Shown here: piece after piece, positions 45,550 through 52,518 of the stretch
How the letters are laid out: each line of letters opens with the position of its first letter
Numbering within the stretch: position 1 is the first letter of the stretch
From: Fusobacterium perfoetens
Lineage (GTDB): Bacteria > Fusobacteriota > Fusobacteriia > Fusobacteriales > Fusobacteriaceae
Direction of reading: 5' to 3'
Length of the DNA: 64,000 nucleotides
Assembly: GCF_021531595.1 (NCBI RefSeq)
Contig: NZ_JADYUD010000004.1
Coordinates: 106,509-170,508 of the forward strand
The notes under the pieces: model-generated
What the model was told of the DNA's origin: nothing
What the model saw: only the letters and a program-made list of their open reading frames with translations
Databases searched by the model: none
Translations under genes and position numbers: made by a program

Positions 45550-45921
45550 TTAATCTAAAACAGAGATCTTAACCCCTGCTTTCTCCTTGTCTACTTCATA
45601 CCCCAGAAAGACAGGTATAATCTCATTACAGTTATCATCATCAATCATTCCAGCCTTAACCATTAAATCACATGGCAGTTGTGCTGCATTTATGTAATCA
45701 AATTTTCTTGCAGTATCCCTGATGAAGTAAAAGCCGATTTTATAAGGCTTGTCTTTGCCTTTTATCATGCTTTTAAATGCTTTTATGTTTTCCAAAGAAT
45801 ACCATTGAAAACCAAAGTTATTTATATAATTCCTTACAGTTTTGGAATTTATAAGCATTTTTCCTGTCCATTGCTTGCTGTTTTTAGAGCTTGGAACATT
45901 CCCCTTTATGTAAATATTCAT
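45550..45921 (-). CDS. rusA: RusA-family Holliday-junction resolvase
   Basis: The protein has 123 aa. The N-terminal INIYIKGNVPSSKNSKQW pattern, FDYINAAQLPCDLMVKAGMIDDDNCN (with the catalytic acidic residues of RusA) and the length are typical. It resolves branched DNA made in replication or recombination before packaging. It is the second gene of the leftward replication module, 5 bp after the replisome organizer. Confidence 0.9.
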   Translation of the reverse strand: MNIYIKGNVPSSKNSKQWTGKMLINSKTVRNYINNFGFQWYSLENIKAFKSMIKGKDKPYKIGFYFIRDTARKFDYINAAQLPCDLMVKAGMIDDDNCNEIIPVFLGYEVDKEKAGVKISVLD

Positions 45922-45926
45922 GTTTT

Positions 45927-46979
45927 TTAACTCTCCTTTTCTGCTTTATATTCTCTTATAACTTCATAAATAACAAGAGTTTTAAACATAGAAACATACA
46001 CAACAGGCGGATATTTTTCCTTTGCTCTCTGTAATGCGATGTTATTAATTTCTGTCTGTGTTTCTTTGCTTAGAGAATTAAAGTAATTCAGAAGTTCTTC
46101 TTTTTCCTGTCTCTCTGCATTAACCTTGTCTTTAACAGCTTGGAATGCCTGAGAAAACTCTTTATTCTGCTCATCTATTTTAGCAGACCTTTCTCTCTGC
46201 TTTTGCTTTTCTTGCTGTTCTGTATCAAGATTTATAGCCCACTTATCCCGTAAAGCTGTATATATTGCTCCCTCTTGCCAGTGTTTTACTTGTGCAGCTT
46301 TAAGAACTTCCGATACTCTCTCAGGTGTGATATTCTCATCTCTAACTAATACCATAATATTTAATTTTGTATTGTTAGAAATACCATGTTGTTCTAACAT
46401 GTTTTTAATCAAACTAAAAGAACTACTACTATTTTCTTCTTGTTGCTCTGACTCTTTCTTATCTAGTATATCTATCTTAGTAGTAGTATCTTTCTCTTTC
46501 TCTTTCTCTTTCTCTGTGTAACAGTTTGTAACTTCCTGTAACTCCTCTGTAACATCTTGTAACATAGGTGTAACAATGTTACGCTTTTTTTCTTTAACTT
46601 CTATTTTTTCCACTGCTTTAGTATTTCTCATTTTTCTCATTCTTTCAGCTGCAGCAGTTTCAGAGCCTATACAGTCAACTGTTTCAGGTAGGACAAATTC
46701 GTTTTCTGTTACAGTTTCAAGAAGTCCATTTTTTTCTAAGAACATCAAAACAACTTTCACATTTTCAGGATCTTCATCAAGTGCTAGGGCCATTTCTTCT
46801 GCGAAATTCTCTTCTACACCTTCATAGAAAAGTTTTCCTTCATCATCAAGTGAAAGTAATTGTAATTTTAAATATATTATTGTGTATGTATCTCCACCTG
46901 CTATTTTTCTTAATTTTTTAATAGCTCTTTGTTGGAAAAAATCTTTTTTAAGTTTTAGCCATACATATTTTTTAGCCAT
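45927..46979 (-). CDS. Phage replisome organizer / DnaD-like initiation protein
   Basis: The protein has 350 aa. The N-terminal ~100 residues (KYVWLKLKKDFFQQRAIKKLRKIAGGDTY ... FLEKNGLLE) match the winged-helix phage replisome-organizer domain. The centre holds a Lys-Glu dipeptide run encoded by a CTTTCT hexanucleotide repeat (46491-46516), whose changes in number would keep the frame. The C-terminal part (about 190-330) is helical and may recruit the host helicase. No phage helicase gene is visible, which fits dependence on host DnaB. AAAGGAGAGG precedes the start. Confidence 0.83.
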   Translation of the reverse strand: MAKKYVWLKLKKDFFQQRAIKKLRKIAGGDTYTIIYLKLQLLSLDDEGKLFYEGVEENFAEEMALALDEDPENVKVVLMFLEKNGLLETVTENEFVLPETVDCIGSETAAAERMRKMRNTKAVEKIEVKEKKRNIVTPMLQDVTEELQEVTNCYTEKEKEKEKDTTTKIDILDKKESEQQEENSSSSFSLIKNMLEQHGISNNTKLNIMVLVRDENITPERVSEVLKAAQVKHWQEGAIYTALRDKWAINLDTEQQEKQKQRERSAKIDEQNKEFSQAFQAVKDKVNAERQEKEELLNYFNSLSKETQTEINNIALQRAKEKYPPVVYVSMFKTLVIYEVIREYKAEKES

Positions 46980-47009
46980 ATATATCCTCTCCTTTTTACA
47001 GAGAGTGTC

Positions 47010-47077
47010 GCCAAACTTCTCTCTGTTATCTTTATTTTTATTTTATATATACCCCCGTGAGAGTAGAGAAGTTTGGC
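47010..47077. repeat. Long inverted repeat upstream of the replication gene
   Basis: GCCAAACTTCTCT (47010-47022) and AGAGAAGTTTGGC (47065-47077) are a perfect 13-bp inverted pair around 42 bp. It may be a leader hairpin or part of the origin. Confidence 0.6.
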
Positions 47078-47111
47078 TCTATCCCACAGAGGCACATATA
47101 AAACAAAAAGT

Positions 47112-47208
47112 GTTAGGTGGTGTTAGGTAACGGTTAGGTCAACTGTCAACTATTAGTTTACAATTCCTCTTTCTTGTGTAAATGCCTATACTTTTAAAAG
47201 TGTTAGGT
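47112..47208. repeat. Iteron-like repeats, candidate replication origin
   Basis: GTTAGGT occurs at 47112-47118, 47122-47128, 47133-47139 and 47202-47208. The first three are spaced 10 and 11 bp, one helical turn. They lie just upstream of the replication-initiator gene, the usual place for initiator-binding iterons. Confidence 0.5.
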
Positions 47209-47296
47209 GGGATTTTTTACAGAAATCCCGAAAACTGTTTTGCAGGTAATTACTACAGGCGATAAAAGTAAAATTAAATAAAATGGAATCTTCGGT

Positions 47297-47374
47297 GGAG
47301 ATGTTGGGACTTGAACCCAATTTCCAGCCTCTCTGCATCTCCATATGTAAGGCTTTTTTTTAACTTGAAGCCTT
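47297..47374 (-). ncRNA. tRNA-minihelix-like RNA unit 1 with upstream hairpin
   Basis: On the minus strand the core is exactly 46 nt (47342 down to 47297). GGAGATG pairs with CATCTCC as a 7-bp acceptor-like stem. Between these lie a CAG/CTG hairpin with loop AGAGG, a GAAA joint, and a T-arm (TTGGG, loop TTCAAGT, CCCAA). The loop fits the tRNA T-loop consensus TTCRANY. A 7-bp hairpin (47368-47374 with 47349-47355) precedes it by six nucleotides. D-arm and anticodon arm are absent. Confidence 0.7.
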
Positions 47375-47417
47375 TAAACAAGTGCAATATAAGGAGGTAT
47401 CCCAAAAAAAAGAAATA

Positions 47418-47496
47418 GAGAATGTCAGGGCTTGAACCTGATACTGTCCCTTACAGCATTCCCATAAGAGTGGCATAGGAAGGAATGCCACCTTAT
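47418..47496 (-). ncRNA. tRNA-minihelix-like RNA unit 2 with upstream hairpin
   Basis: The core is 46 nt (47463 down to 47418): GGGAATG/CATTCTC acceptor-like stem with one G-U pair, a CTGT/ACAG hairpin with loop AAGGG, and a T-arm TCAGG, loop TTCAAGC, CCTGA. An upstream hairpin GTGGCAT/ATGCCAC (47485-47491 with 47470-47476) is extended by ATAAG/CTTAT. Stem sequences differ from unit 1 but pairing is kept, which is covariation in favour of a real structure. Confidence 0.7.
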
Positions 47497-47608
47497 CTCA
47501 ATTATGGATTACTTTCCGTCTTTTTCTTAGAGACGGTAACTAAAAATTATTTGCGACTACATCATGTTCCACATTGTTAAGAGGTGTAATATAGTCTATA
47601 TCATGTTT

Positions 47609-47681
47609 GGGAGTTGTAGGCTTAGAACCTACTTGCCGCCTTTACGGAACTCCCATATGTGTGGTGCTTTTAAACACCACA
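47609..47681 (-). ncRNA. tRNA-minihelix-like RNA unit 3 with upstream hairpin
   Basis: The core is 46 nt (47654 down to 47609): GGGAGTT/AACTCCC acceptor-like stem, a CCG/CGG hairpin with loop TAAAGG, and a T-arm GTAGG, loop TTCTAAG, CCTAC. An upstream hairpin TGTGGTG/CACCACA (47675-47681 with 47660-47666) precedes it. A TATAAT box at 47691-47696 (minus strand) would start a transcript near 47684, right at this hairpin. Confidence 0.68.
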
Positions 47682-47809
47682 GGTGGAAAAATTATATAGG
47701 TTCACTTTTGGCTGTTTCTGGTCGCCATTACCATAATATTTATTTTTAAACTCCTTTGTTATATAATATATTTGCGAAATAACTACATAAAGAAAGGAGG
47801 TTTAAAACT

Positions 47810-48088
47810 ATGGTATTAAGAAAACTTAATCTTGATTCATCTCAATTACAAAATATTGAGTATGACACTGAAAAACAAACAATGATTGTTAAATTCCAAG
47901 ACCACACTCTTAAAAGTGGAATTGTAAGAACAGGGAAAAGATATATATACTACCATGTTCCAGAGGAAGTTTATCAAACAATCATTGAAGCCAAAACAAA
48001 TCCAATGTTTGAAAATTCTCACGGGAAATGTTTTCATAGATTAATTAAATGTCATGAAGAATTATATCCTTATGATTGTTTAGATTAA
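47810..48088 (+). CDS. KTSC-domain-like protein, 92 aa
   Basis: The pattern SQLQNIEYDTEKQTMIVKF ... YIYYHVPEEVYQTIIEAKT matches the short KTSC domain found in phage and bacterial proteins of unknown function. A strong AAAGGAGG site precedes the ATG. It is the only rightward gene in this otherwise leftward segment and ends against the convergent 53-aa gene (4-bp overlap of stops). Confidence 0.7.
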   Translation: MVLRKLNLDSSQLQNIEYDTEKQTMIVKFQDHTLKSGIVRTGKRYIYYHVPEEVYQTIIEAKTNPMFENSHGKCFHRLIKCHEELYPYDCLD

Positions 48089-48246
48089 TCTATAACAACA
48101 AAAATTGTAGCTGGTCCTTTTATTTGAATTGTTTCATCTTCTAGGACTAGCTCTATTTTTTTATAAGGCTCTATGAAGTAAGTATCAACTCCACCCCTTT
48201 TTATTAATTCATCGTGTAATTCTTTTGTACTATATTTCTCCATCAT
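48085..48246 (-). CDS. Small protein, 53 aa
   Basis: ATG at 48246 follows AGGAGCAA; the stop overlaps that of the KTSC gene. It is acidic, with no recognised family. It belongs to the leftward group controlled by the operator-bearing promoters at 48406-48427 and 48680-48708. Confidence 0.6.
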   Translation of the reverse strand: MMEKYSTKELHDELIKRGGVDTYFIEPYKKIELVLEDETIQIKGPATIFVVID

Positions 48247-48252
48247 TTGCTC

Positions 48253-48378
48253 CTATTTTCTTTTAATTTGCCCTCTGAACTGATAAGAGCAAGGAATGCC
48301 TGTTGCAAATTTTCCATATCCAAAGCCTTTAAATCTAAAATTTTTTCCTTGTTGTATCCATTTCTGATATTCAGACAT
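48253..48378 (-). CDS. Small basic protein, 41 aa
   Basis: ATG at 48378 follows TAAGGAGTT. It is basic and aromatic (GKNFRFKGFGYGKFATG), without a known family. Its promoter has TATAAT at 48422-48427 (minus strand) with an operator over the start point. Confidence 0.6.
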   Translation of the reverse strand: MSEYQKWIQQGKNFRFKGFGYGKFATGIPCSYQFRGQIKRK

Positions 48379-48405
48379 ATATTTTCAACTCCTTATATTT
48401 CATTT

Positions 48406-48427
48406 TCCGTTTTGAGCGGAAATTATA
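48406..48427 (-). promoter_or_regulatory. Leftward promoter with operator copy 1
   Basis: TCCGTTTTGAGCGGA at 48406-48420 is one of five copies of TCCG-N7-CGGA. It lies just downstream of a TATAAT box (48422-48427, minus strand), where a bound repressor would cover the start site. Confidence 0.65.
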
Positions 48428-48656
48428 CGCAAAAAAATATTAAGTCTATATCTAAAAATTCTTGTATCTTTATTAAAAATCTAATTGTTATATATTTACC
48501 GTTTCTTAGATTTTTCATTTGGTCAGAAAAATTTTGATTTGAAGTTCCTATCTTTTCTGCTATTTCTCTGTATCTTAAATTTTTCTTAGAAATTTCTTTA
48601 GTTATTTTAGCGTATAATTTTTTTGAAATTTCTTTTTCTATATATTTTTTATCCAT
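48423..48656 (-). CDS. Cro-like HTH regulator, 77 aa
   Basis: The protein has 77 aa with a helix-turn-helix YREIAEKIGTSNQNFSDQMKNLRNGKY around residues 30-55. It is the first gene behind the leftward operator-bearing promoter, the place of a Cro-type second regulator. AAAGGAG precedes the start. Confidence 0.72.
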   Translation of the reverse strand: MDKKYIEKEISKKLYAKITKEISKKNLRYREIAEKIGTSNQNFSDQMKNLRNGKYITIRFLIKIQEFLDIDLIFFCV

Positions 48657-48679
48657 CTTGTTCTCCTTTGATTTATTAT

Positions 48680-48708
48680 ATTCTATCCGTTTTAGTCGGA
48701 AATGTCAA
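48680..48708 (-). promoter_or_regulatory. Strong leftward promoter with operator filling the spacer (copy 2)
   Basis: Minus strand: TTGACA (48703-48708), a 17-bp spacer containing the operator (48686-48700, TCCGTTTTAGTCGGA on the plus strand), and TAGAAT (48680-48685). Repressor binding would directly block RNA polymerase. Confidence 0.85.
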
Positions 48709-48714
48709 ATAAAA

Positions 48715-48740
48715 AAAACTGGTCGTTAATAACCAGTTTT
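48715..48740 (-). terminator. Terminator of the lysogeny operon
   Basis: Read leftward, AACTGGTT and AACCAGTT-type arms (48731-48738 with 48717-48723) are followed by a run of T. It ends transcription of the repressor-protease-membrane protein genes. Confidence 0.8.
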
Positions 48741-49331
48741 GTTATAAGGATTTATTTTATAATTAATACTCATTTTTTCATGAAAATATCCATATTTAAG
48801 AGATACATCGCCATCTTCATACATATAAATATCGTTTTTTTCTCTGCGGTCCATAATCCATTGCTTAACATAATACTTTCTTTCTTTTTCGCTTTTACTA
48901 GAGTATAGATTATTATAAAAAACAGTTCTTTTTTTTAGGATTCTATTATAAAAATTTCTTTCATAGTCTGTTAACCCATCATATCTCACTCTATAGCAAG
49001 AAACTAAATTTATTTTTTGAAAATATAAAATAGAGAACAAAACACTAAAACTCATAGTCCAAATAAGGGTTGCAAAATCCTCATTAGATATAAAAAAGTA
49101 ATACACCTCAAACGGCACGAAATCGCCTAAAAATTCTACCATCATGAGTAAAATACCTGTAGGTACATAAGAAAAAAAATAAATTAAAACGGCATATGCT
49201 CCTACTGTAAAAATTTGTTTAGGCATATCCTCTATGTAAGACTTTTTTATGATTTCTATAGTTTTTATCAAAAAAGTAGTAATAAAAGGAACACTAAATA
49301 AAAAATACATTTCATTAGAAAAAATATCCAT
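48726..49331 (-). CDS. Membrane protein of the lysogeny operon, 201 aa
   Basis: Three hydrophobic segments lie at about residues 8-26, 40-72 and 87-108, followed by a ~90-residue charged cytoplasmic tail. No family is recognised. It is the third gene of the leftward repressor operon, so it should be expressed in the lysogen. Such genes often encode superinfection-exclusion or other lysogenic-conversion functions; that is inference. AGGTGATG precedes the start. Confidence 0.65.
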   Translation of the reverse strand: MDIFSNEMYFLFSVPFITTFLIKTIEIIKKSYIEDMPKQIFTVGAYAVLIYFFSYVPTGILLMMVEFLGDFVPFEVYYFFISNEDFATLIWTMSFSVLFSILYFQKINLVSCYRVRYDGLTDYERNFYNRILKKRTVFYNNLYSSKSEKERKYYVKQWIMDRREKNDIYMYEDGDVSLKYGYFHEKMSINYKINPYNKTGY

Positions 49332-49342
49332 CTATACATCAC

Positions 49343-49759
49343 CTATTTTTTTAAATTTCTTAAATTCTCTAATATTTTCATATCTTCATCATCTAAAAAA
49401 TACCCATGAATTTCATTGTTTTCATCAAATAAAAGTTCTGCAGCGAACTTATTTGCCTCAAGTTCTATATTGTTACTTACTTTTGGGAATAAGTCATAAT
49501 CTTTAAAAGATTGTATTTCTTTCGTGTTGTGTAAAACTGCATGTGCCAGCTCGTGACACAATACAACAAGTTGCATAATTTCTGAAAGTTTCCCATCAAT
49601 AATTATAAATTTATTTGTAACTATCTTTTTATAAACTCCCTTAACATTACCTAAATCCATATATCTAACATGAATATTTAAGAGTTTACAAAGTTTATAC
49701 GGATTTTTCGTCCCATATTTTCTTATAAGATTTTTGACTCTTAATGGAATATTCAGCAT
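49343..49759 (-). CDS. ImmA/IrrE-type metallopeptidase
   Basis: The protein has 138 aa. The zinc-protease signature HELAH is at residues 69-73, followed by the downstream ELEANKFAAELL with the third ligand. In ICEBs1-type systems ImmA cleaves the ImmR repressor to induce the element. The ATG at 49759 was preferred to the GTG at 49765, because AGAGGT ends five nucleotides before it. It lies directly after the repressor gene. Confidence 0.88.
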   Translation of the reverse strand: MLNIPLRVKNLIRKYGTKNPYKLCKLLNIHVRYMDLGNVKGVYKKIVTNKFIIIDGKLSEIMQLVVLCHELAHAVLHNTKEIQSFKDYDLFPKVSNNIELEANKFAAELLFDENNEIHGYFLDDEDMKILENLRNLKK

Positions 49760-49767
49760 AGACACCT

Positions 49768-50193
49768 CTATTTATCTTTATTCTTTCTGTATTTATCTTT
49801 ATTCATTTCTTTAGATTCAAAAAATAACTTGCTGATAGCTAATACCATTTTTTGTTTATCTTCTTCCGATACAGTTTCATCATTAAAAAATAAGCTTGCC
49901 TCTTCCATAGTTTTCTCATATTGTGACAATTCTCTTTTGTTAAGTTCTAGTATTCTTGAATCTATTTCTGTTATATTTCTTCCTAAAAAAGCAGAATCAA
50001 GTTTATTTTTTTCTTCATTAGTTAATTTTAAAGCCGTCGCTAATTTCCCTAATGTTTTCACAGTACTTTTATTTTTCCCTGTTTCTATATCTCCGATAGT
50101 CCCTCTTCCAACACCTGATTTTTTAGCCAGTTCTTCTAAGGTCATATTTCTGCTTTCTCTTAATTGTTTAAGAACGATTGATAATTTCTCCAT
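49768..50193 (-). CDS. ImmR/CI-like HTH repressor
   Basis: The protein has 141 aa. An N-terminal XRE helix-turn-helix (about 10-55: MTLEELAKKSGVGRGTIGDIETGK) is followed by an acidic helical tail. Paired with an ImmA-like protease, it is the expected lysogeny repressor. Its own -10 box is next to a weak operator copy, suggesting autoregulation. GGAGCGAC precedes the start. Confidence 0.87.
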   Translation of the reverse strand: MEKLSIVLKQLRESRNMTLEELAKKSGVGRGTIGDIETGKNKSTVKTLGKLATALKLTNEEKNKLDSAFLGRNITEIDSRILELNKRELSQYEKTMEEASLFFNDETVSEEDKQKMVLAISKLFFESKEMNKDKYRKNKDK

Positions 50194-50213
50194 TTGTCGC
50201 TCCTTTCTCTTAT

Positions 50214-50234
50214 ATTATATCCGTTTTTTTCGTA
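50214..50234 (-). promoter_or_regulatory. Repressor promoter with degenerate operator (copy 3)
   Basis: Minus-strand TATAAT at 50214-50219 directly adjoins TCCGTTTTTTTCGTA (50220-50234), an operator with one half-site base changed. The -35 box is poor, as expected for a repressor maintenance promoter. Confidence 0.6.
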
Positions 50235-50284
50235 TATCTATAATTGAATTATACTTTATTTTATAAAAAAAATAAAATTTTTTC

Positions 50285-50313
50285 TTGACATTTCCGATTT
50301 AATCGGATAGAAT
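50285..50313 (+). promoter_or_regulatory. Main rightward early promoter with operator in spacer (copy 4)
   Basis: TTGACA (50285-50290), a 17-bp spacer containing the perfect palindrome TCCGATTTAATCGGA (50293-50307), then TAGAAT (50308-50313). It has the same architecture as the leftward promoter at 48680-48708. Confidence 0.9.
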
Positions 50314-50353
50314 GAAGGCAAGTTAGAGAAATAAAAAAATTTTAAAAAATATT

Positions 50354-50368
50354 TCCGATTAAAACGGA
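50354..50368 (+). promoter_or_regulatory. Operator copy 5 in the rightward leader
   Basis: TCCGATTAAAACGGA stands about 40 bp after the rightward -10 box and just before the first ribosome-binding site (AGGAGG at 50373). Confidence 0.75.
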
Positions 50369-50386
50369 ATTTTAGGAGGCTTTAAA

Positions 50387-50500
50387 ATGGTTGAATGGAT
50401 TTTATGTATGTCGCAGATTGTTTTATTCGGATATTTGATGTATGGGCTATTCCAAGAATGTAAAGAACCAGATGAGGAGGAAGAAAATGGGAATGAGTAA
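50387..50500 (+). CDS. Small membrane peptide, 37 aa
   Basis: First gene of the rightward operon. ATG at 50387 follows TTAGGAGGC. Residues 3-23 are hydrophobic, followed by an acidic tail. It overlaps the next gene. No family is recognised. Confidence 0.6.
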   Translation: MVEWILCMSQIVLFGYLMYGLFQECKEPDEEEENGNE

Positions 50501-50705
50501 TGAAGAGAAAATAGAAAGAGCAGAACTTAAAAACAAACTTCTAAAAAAGTTTATTTGCCGTCATTGTTCATTATCTCTTGCAGAAATAGAATTAAGAGCT
50601 CATGGCTTTTCAACTTGGGACATTGAAAAGTTTATGAGAGATAGAGTAATAAGATTTGATGATTATAAAGATATTACATTTATAAGACATAAGAGAAAAA
50701 AATAA
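50487..50705 (+). CDS. Small helical protein, 72 aa
   Basis: The ATG at 50487 was chosen because GAGGAGG ends six nucleotides before it; the open frame extends further upstream without a site. ICRHCSLSLAEIELRAHGFSTWDIEKFMRDR suggests a small helix-turn-helix-like fold. The role is unknown. Confidence 0.6.
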   Translation: MGMSNEEKIERAELKNKLLKKFICRHCSLSLAEIELRAHGFSTWDIEKFMRDRVIRFDDYKDITFIRHKRKK

Positions 50706-50773
50706 TTTTAGTTTTTTAGATTCCATAACTCATCTTATGGGATTTATCAAAACTAAAATAGGAGATGAAAAAT

Positions 50774-51868
50774 ATGACTTTAAAAGAGTTAAGAGAAAAA
50801 GCTAAAGAACTTGGACTTACAGGATTTTGGAGAATGAGAAAGGAAGAGCTTGAGCAGTTCATAAAAACTGCAGAAGCTAAAATCAGAGAGATGGATGAGG
50901 AACAATTAAAAAAAATCATTCCTGATGATGTAGAAATTATACATTATGAGGATACAGAAGAATGGGAAGACATAAGAGGAAACGGAATAGGTGGAAGTGA
51001 TGCAGGAGCAGTTATTGGAGTAAATCCTTATAAATCAGCTATTGATGTTTACACAGATAAAACACAAGGTTCAGACTTTAAAGGAAACAAATACACTCAC
51101 TGGGGACATAATTTAGAGCCTGTAGTATTTAAAGAGTTTCAAAGATTACATGACGATTTTTTCTGTTATGAAGTACCTTTTACTATGAAAAAAGGCTGCT
51201 TAGTAGCTAATGTTGATGGAATGTGTTATGACTTGGAGAAAGGCTGGGGAGTTGTAGAGATTAAGACAGCCAATGCCTTTGCTGGAAAAGAGTGGAAAGG
51301 AGAGACAATTCCTGATTCTTACTTTGCACAAGTACAACATTATTTAGGTGTAACTGGTTTAAATTATGCTTATATAGCTTGCTTAATAGGTGGGAACAAT
51401 TATAAAGAATTTTACATAGAGAGAAGTGAGGAAGATATAAAACTTATACAAGAGAAATGCAAAGAATTTTGGGAGGAAAATATATTAAAAGAAATCCCTC
51501 CTATGCCTGATGGAACAGAATCATATTCAAAATATCTTCTGGAACAGTCTGATTCAGCCTCTGATGATGTTGTAGAGATTGAGACTATAAAGGACAAGGC
51601 TGATGAGTACAAGAGCCTTAAAAATGAAATTGAAAGCCTTGAAAAGAAAAAGAAATTAATAGAACAAGAAATTCTAAAAGAAATGAATGAGAATGACTGT
51701 AAAAAAGCTACAGCAGGAGATTTCAAGTTCACAATAGTATCTCAGAATAGAAAATCTGTTGACAAAAAATTAATGGAAAAAGAAAATACAGAATTTATGG
51801 AACAGTATAAAGAAATTGAAAGCCATTACACAACTGTAAAAGAGACTAAATTTTTAAAGGTGAGCTAA
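50774..51868 (+). CDS. YqaJ-family viral exonuclease with N-terminal Rho-N/SAP-like helix pair
   Basis: The protein has 364 aa. GNGIGGSDAGAVIGVNPYKSAIDVY, the HNLEPVVFKEF segment, VANVDGMCY and VVEIKTAN are the PD-(D/E)XK nuclease motifs of YqaJ/lambda Exo-type enzymes. The first ~35 residues resemble a SAP/Rho-N helix pair, and the C-terminus (about 255-310) is coiled coil. The start at 50774 lies 9 nt after AGGAG. It pairs with the RecT gene downstream for single-strand annealing recombination. Confidence 0.9.
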   Translation: MTLKELREKAKELGLTGFWRMRKEELEQFIKTAEAKIREMDEEQLKKIIPDDVEIIHYEDTEEWEDIRGNGIGGSDAGAVIGVNPYKSAIDVYTDKTQGSDFKGNKYTHWGHNLEPVVFKEFQRLHDDFFCYEVPFTMKKGCLVANVDGMCYDLEKGWGVVEIKTANAFAGKEWKGETIPDSYFAQVQHYLGVTGLNYAYIACLIGGNNYKEFYIERSEEDIKLIQEKCKEFWEENILKEIPPMPDGTESYSKYLLEQSDSASDDVVEIETIKDKADEYKSLKNEIESLEKKKKLIEQEILKEMNENDCKKATAGDFKFTIVSQNRKSVDKKLMEKENTEFMEQYKEIESHYTTVKETKFLKVS

Positions 51869-52038
51869 TGGAATTTTTAGTAATATTAGGTGCTGTAGTT
51901 GTTGTGGTTACAATAATAGCTCTTGTATGGTTAATTCTTAAAGAATTGAAAGAGGAATTAGAAATAGAAAAAAGAAATACAGAACTTTTAAAAATGTGGC
52001 TTGAAAAAGCAAGAAAAGAAAGAGAAAAGGAGGAATAA
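51868..52038 (+). CDS. Small membrane-anchored coiled-coil protein, 56 aa
   Basis: It starts at the ATG overlapping the exonuclease stop (TAATG). A hydrophobic segment (about 3-23, Val/Ile-rich) is followed by a charged helix. No family is recognised. Confidence 0.65.
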   Translation: MEFLVILGAVVVVVTIIALVWLILKELKEELEIEKRNTELLKMWLEKARKEREKEE

Positions 52039-52254
52039 TTGGAAACAATAAAACATATATTCGGAAAATTTGAACTTGAACTTACATTTCATGATGTAAA
52101 CCTTAAAAAAGGTTTAATGTGCTGCACAGTTCAAAATCCTTTTAAATATGAAAAATGCGAGGTAACTTTCCTCGGAGATGATAAAGAACATATTATAAGA
52201 AAAATTGATAGACAGATAAAAAAATGGAGAAAAGAATATTTCAAGGAGGATTAA
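52039..52254 (+). CDS. Unknown protein, 71 aa, TTG start
   Basis: Begins with TTG at 52039, supported by AAAGGAGGAA. It is a beta-rich basic small protein; family unknown. It is located between exonuclease and RecT genes, so it could be a recombination accessory. Confidence 0.6.
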   Translation: METIKHIFGKFELELTFHDVNLKKGLMCCTVQNPFKYEKCEVTFLGDDKEHIIRKIDRQIKKWRKEYFKED

Positions 52255-52260
52255 AAAGAA

Positions 52261-52518
52261 ATGATGATAAATGAACTTACATTAAAATGCAATGTTGAAC
52301 TTAAATTTGATAAAACTGGTGTTCTTACAGGAATAGATACAGATATAAACCTTACAGAAGAAGAAGCTCATGAAATAGAAAAAATATTAATTAAAAGTTT
52401 TTTAAATCAACTTGGGACAAGTGAAGAACTTTCTGAAGAAGTTATGAATTGTTTAAAAATTGGAGTAATGAAGAAAAAAGAAATAGTAAAAGGAGGATAT
52501 GAAAATGTCAGAAACTAA
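52261..52518 (+). CDS. Unknown acidic protein, 85 aa
   Basis: CAAGGAGGAT precedes ATG 52261. Acidic N-terminal strands then a helix (NLTEEEAHEIEKILIKSFL). Its end overlaps the RecT start by 14 bp. No family is recognised. Confidence 0.6.
   Translation: MMINELTLKCNVELKFDKTGVLTGIDTDINLTEEEAHEIEKILIKSFLNQLGTSEELSEEVMNCLKIGVMKKKEIVKGGYENVRN

Noticed and set aside
46491..46516. Phase-variable hexanucleotide tract in the replication gene
   Set aside because: The CTTTCT repeat is a multiple of three and encodes Lys-Glu pairs, so length changes would not switch the gene off.
47112..47208. CRISPR array
   Set aside because: The repeat is only 7 bp with 3-4 bp gaps, and no cas gene is in the window. 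It fits iterons.
47297..47654. Three ordinary tRNA genes
   Set aside because: Acceptor and T-arm pairings are present, but only 15 nt lie between them, with no room for D and anticodon arms and no encoded CCA. They were kept as tRNA-like RNAs instead.
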